From Capsulimonadaceae bacterium (GTDB lineage Bacteria > Armatimonadota > Armatimonadia > Armatimonadales > Capsulimonadaceae): a stretch of DNA of 64,000 nt. The stretch lies in NCBI GenBank assembly GCA_031292625.1, contig JARLGU010000010.1, positions 21,451 through 85,450 of the forward strand. Reading direction: 5' to 3'. Positions 62,353 to 64,000 of the stretch are shown one piece after another. Below the pieces are notes generated by a model. That model had not been told where the DNA came from. It worked only from the letters and a program-made list of their open reading frames with translations, and made no database searches. Both the position numbers and the translations under genes were made by a program. The stretch's first letter is position 1, and the number at the start of each line of letters is the position of its first letter.

Positions 62353-62480
62353 TGTCATCGATATGCGCATTCATTACGCACACACTTTAATTGAAGCTTG
62401 CCTGCACGTTGCCAACACGTCCTGACTCACACGGAGCCGGTGTCAACATTTTACATTTTTAGGAGAGACGGTATATTCTC

Positions 62481-63632
62481 ATGTCCGATCCACTGAAGAG
62501 TTCCCTGATCGATTATCAGAAGCGCTTCGGCGCACCTGCCTCAGCCGCTGCGGAGGCTCCCGGCCGCGTCGAGATCCTCGGCAACCATACCGACTACAAT
62601 GGCGGTCTCGTTCTGGCGGCGGCGCTTGACCGGGTCACCGCGATCGTTGGCTCCCGGCGGGATGACGGCAAGATCGTCCTGGTTGCCACCGATCTCAAGG
62701 ACGAGGCGACCTTCGATGCCGCGTCTTTCCAGGCTGACAAGGTGCATTCGTGGGCCAGCTACGTGCTCGGCGTCGTCGACCAGCTTCGTAAGCTTGGCGT
62801 AACGATTGGCGGCTTTCAGGCCGTGATCGAGAGCAACGTCCCCGTTGGCGCGGGATTGTCATCGTCCGCCGCTCTGGAAGTGTCGACTGCGCTCCTGCTC
62901 AAGCAGCTGTATCCCTACGAGATCGAGAAAATGGAGCTCGCCAAGCTCTGCCAGCGCGCGGAGAACCAGTTCGTCGGCGTCAGTTCCGGACTGCTCGATC
63001 AGTTTTCGTCGACGTTCGGCGCGAAGAACAGTCTGGTCTTTCTGGATTGCCGGAGCTTCGACCATGGAACCGTTTCGCTTGGCCAGGCCGACGTCTCTCT
63101 CGTGATCTGCAACTCGATGGCGAGCCACTCGCTTACGAGCGGCCATTACAACGAGCGTCGTGCCGAGTGCGAAGAGGCTGGCGCGCACTTCGGCAAGAAG
63201 CTCTTGCGCGATGTGGATCCCACCGAGTTCGAGCGTCGAAAAGGCGAGCTTTCCGAGAACGCCCGCAAGCGCGCCGAGCACGTTTTTGGCGAGAACCAGC
63301 GCGTGCGCGATGGCATTGGGGCGGCCAAGGCGAGTGATCTGTCGGGCCTCGGCGCTGCGATGTCCGGTTCGCACGAATCCAGCCGGACGCTGTTTGAGAA
63401 CAGCACGCTGGAACTCGACTTCCTCGTCGCGACCGCCCAATCTCTGCCGGGTTGCTACGGCGCGCGCCTGACCGGCGGCGGCTGGGGCGGCGCGACCGTT
63501 AACCTCGTGCGCACCGATGCCGTGGACGAGTTTCGGACGGAGCTCTCCGTTCGCTACAAGCAGCACACCGGCAAGACGCCGGATATCTTTGTCTGCGCAA
63601 TCGGCGACGGCGCGCATATCGCAAGCGTGTAA
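62481..63632 (+). CDS. galK: Galactokinase
   Basis: 383 residues, GHMP kinase. The galactose signature APGRVEILGNHTDYNGG, the ATP loop VPVGAGLSSSAALE and the third motif RLTGGGWGGATVNL are all present. The catalytic Asp is in SSGLLDQFSSTFG. It phosphorylates galactose for the Leloir pathway, fitting with the GH4 enzyme and the mutarotase; galT and galE are not in the window. AGGAGAG lies about 15 bases before the ATG, further than usual. Confidence 0.96.
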   Translation: MSDPLKSSLIDYQKRFGAPASAAAEAPGRVEILGNHTDYNGGLVLAAALDRVTAIVGSRRDDGKIVLVATDLKDEATFDAASFQADKVHSWASYVLGVVDQLRKLGVTIGGFQAVIESNVPVGAGLSSSAALEVSTALLLKQLYPYEIEKMELAKLCQRAENQFVGVSSGLLDQFSSTFGAKNSLVFLDCRSFDHGTVSLGQADVSLVICNSMASHSLTSGHYNERRAECEEAGAHFGKKLLRDVDPTEFERRKGELSENARKRAEHVFGENQRVRDGIGAAKASDLSGLGAAMSGSHESSRTLFENSTLELDFLVATAQSLPGCYGARLTGGGWGGATVNLVRTDAVDEFRTELSVRYKQHTGKTPDIFVCAIGDGAHIASV

Positions 63633-63643
63633 CGGCGCTTTGT

Positions 63644-63681
63644 AGCCCTCCACGGATTGGCTGTGGAGGGCTCTCTTCTCC
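63644..63681 (+). terminator. Rho-independent terminator after galK
   Basis: Perfect ten-base arms AGCCCTCCAC (63644-63653) and GTGGAGGGCT (63663-63672) and a pyrimidine-rich tail follow the stop codon by 12 bases. Confidence 0.85.
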
Positions 63682-64000
63682 AGTCGCCTCCGTATTCCTG
63701 AATCGTTCCCTAAAAGGGTGTGTGTATATATCAAATCGCCTCGTACTACGGCTCCTCCATGCAATAGAGCCGAGCAATACGAATAAAGAAATCGGAGCCC
63801 TCTCTGCCGGGCCATTTTTTGTGCGCCGGAGACGGCGATTTTGTCGCAAGTAGCTGGCAGTGATTAACCTGGAGCGAAGAATCCTTAGGCGCTTCGCGCC
63901 ACGTCAAAAACAAGGAAATTATGATAGGCTATGTGCGTAGCGAGCACTGAAGTCGCTTTCGCTCTGGTGGCGTAAACCCCGTAGCGAAGATTGGCTGGCG
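63682..64000. other. Right-edge intergenic region
   Basis: About 320 bases with no gene. It contains a short copy of the hairpin repeat (63790-63840) with GCCCTCTCTG and a run of T, and a small GGCGC/GCGCC hairpin near 63890. Nothing else is recognised. Confidence 0.5.
63790..63840 (+). repeat. Short hairpin repeat family, partial copy 4
   Basis: Shares GCCCTCTCTG-CCGGGCCATTTTT and the following GCGCCG and ACGGCGA elements with the reverse strand at 17553-17613. Confidence 0.5.

Noticed and set aside
1..64000. Insertion sequences, CRISPR arrays, tRNA and rRNA genes
   Set aside because: I looked for transposase-like frames, regularly spaced repeats and tRNA T-loop sequences on both strands and found none.

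Overview
The window looks like a chromosomal segment of a saprophytic bacterium, most likely Armatimonadota (Capsulimonas-like). The main reason is five separate genes for type IV pilin-like proteins with the DUF1559/H-X9-DG layout, a family greatly expanded in Armatimonadota and Planctomycetota. These sit among many plant-glycan-degrading enzymes. The taxonomic call is inference. Base composition looks moderately GC-rich and fairly even. I see no tRNA, rRNA, CRISPR array, integrase or intact insertion sequence.

Layout. 0-2.3 kb: sulfonate/taurine-type ABC importer, running off the left edge. 2.4-5.5 kb: two coupled sugar/polyol dehydrogenases and a divergent AraC regulator. 5.5-12.3 kb: GH29 fucosidase, DUF1559 pilin, PL22 oligogalacturonate lyase and a GH106-like hydrolase under a consensus promoter, with a divergent AraC regulator. 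12.4-14.7 kb: cysDN. 14.9-21 kb: secreted beta-helix protein, Gfo/Idh/MocA oxidoreductase and a FAD oxidoreductase. 21-22.7 kb: nickel permease and NikR with a palindromic operator. 23.4-39.7 kb: a carbohydrate region with GH13-like, GH74, CE15, GH4 and GH5 enzymes, two LacI regulators and four DUF1559 pilins. 40-41.6 kb: a second FAD oxidoreductase. 41.8-48.2 kb: kdp potassium pump operon, with kinase-less KdpD and two mini-ORFs upstream of kdpA. 48.4-50.9 kb: aldose epimerase, a Rid-family protein and a decayed HigBA-like toxin-antitoxin module. 51-54 kb: three overlapping minor-pilin genes. 54-56.7 kb: HAF-repeat protein and SGNH hydrolase. 56.8-60 kb: sialic-acid operon (nanR-like, GH33, nanA). 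60.2-63.6 kb: aspartate aminotransferase, RNase III and galactokinase.

The strongest theme is a repeated module: transcription regulator, one DUF1559 pilin-like protein and one or more carbohydrate-active enzymes. It recurs with different regulators and enzymes, each under its own promoter or operator, which suggests substrate-specific pilin-like proteins made alongside the matching hydrolases. Secreted GH74, GH5, PL22 and GH13 enzymes would cut xyloglucan, glucan, pectin and alpha-glucan. GH29, GH4 and CE15 would trim side groups, and galactose mutarotase and galactokinase would take up the freed galactose.

Two families of dispersed intergenic repeats were found by eye: a 198-bp element with terminator-like ends (three copies), and a shorter hairpin element (four related copies). 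One 198-bp copy lies inside the sialic-acid operon. Many apparent long reading frames start at weak upstream codons; where a ribosome-binding site or family alignment favoured an internal start I used that.
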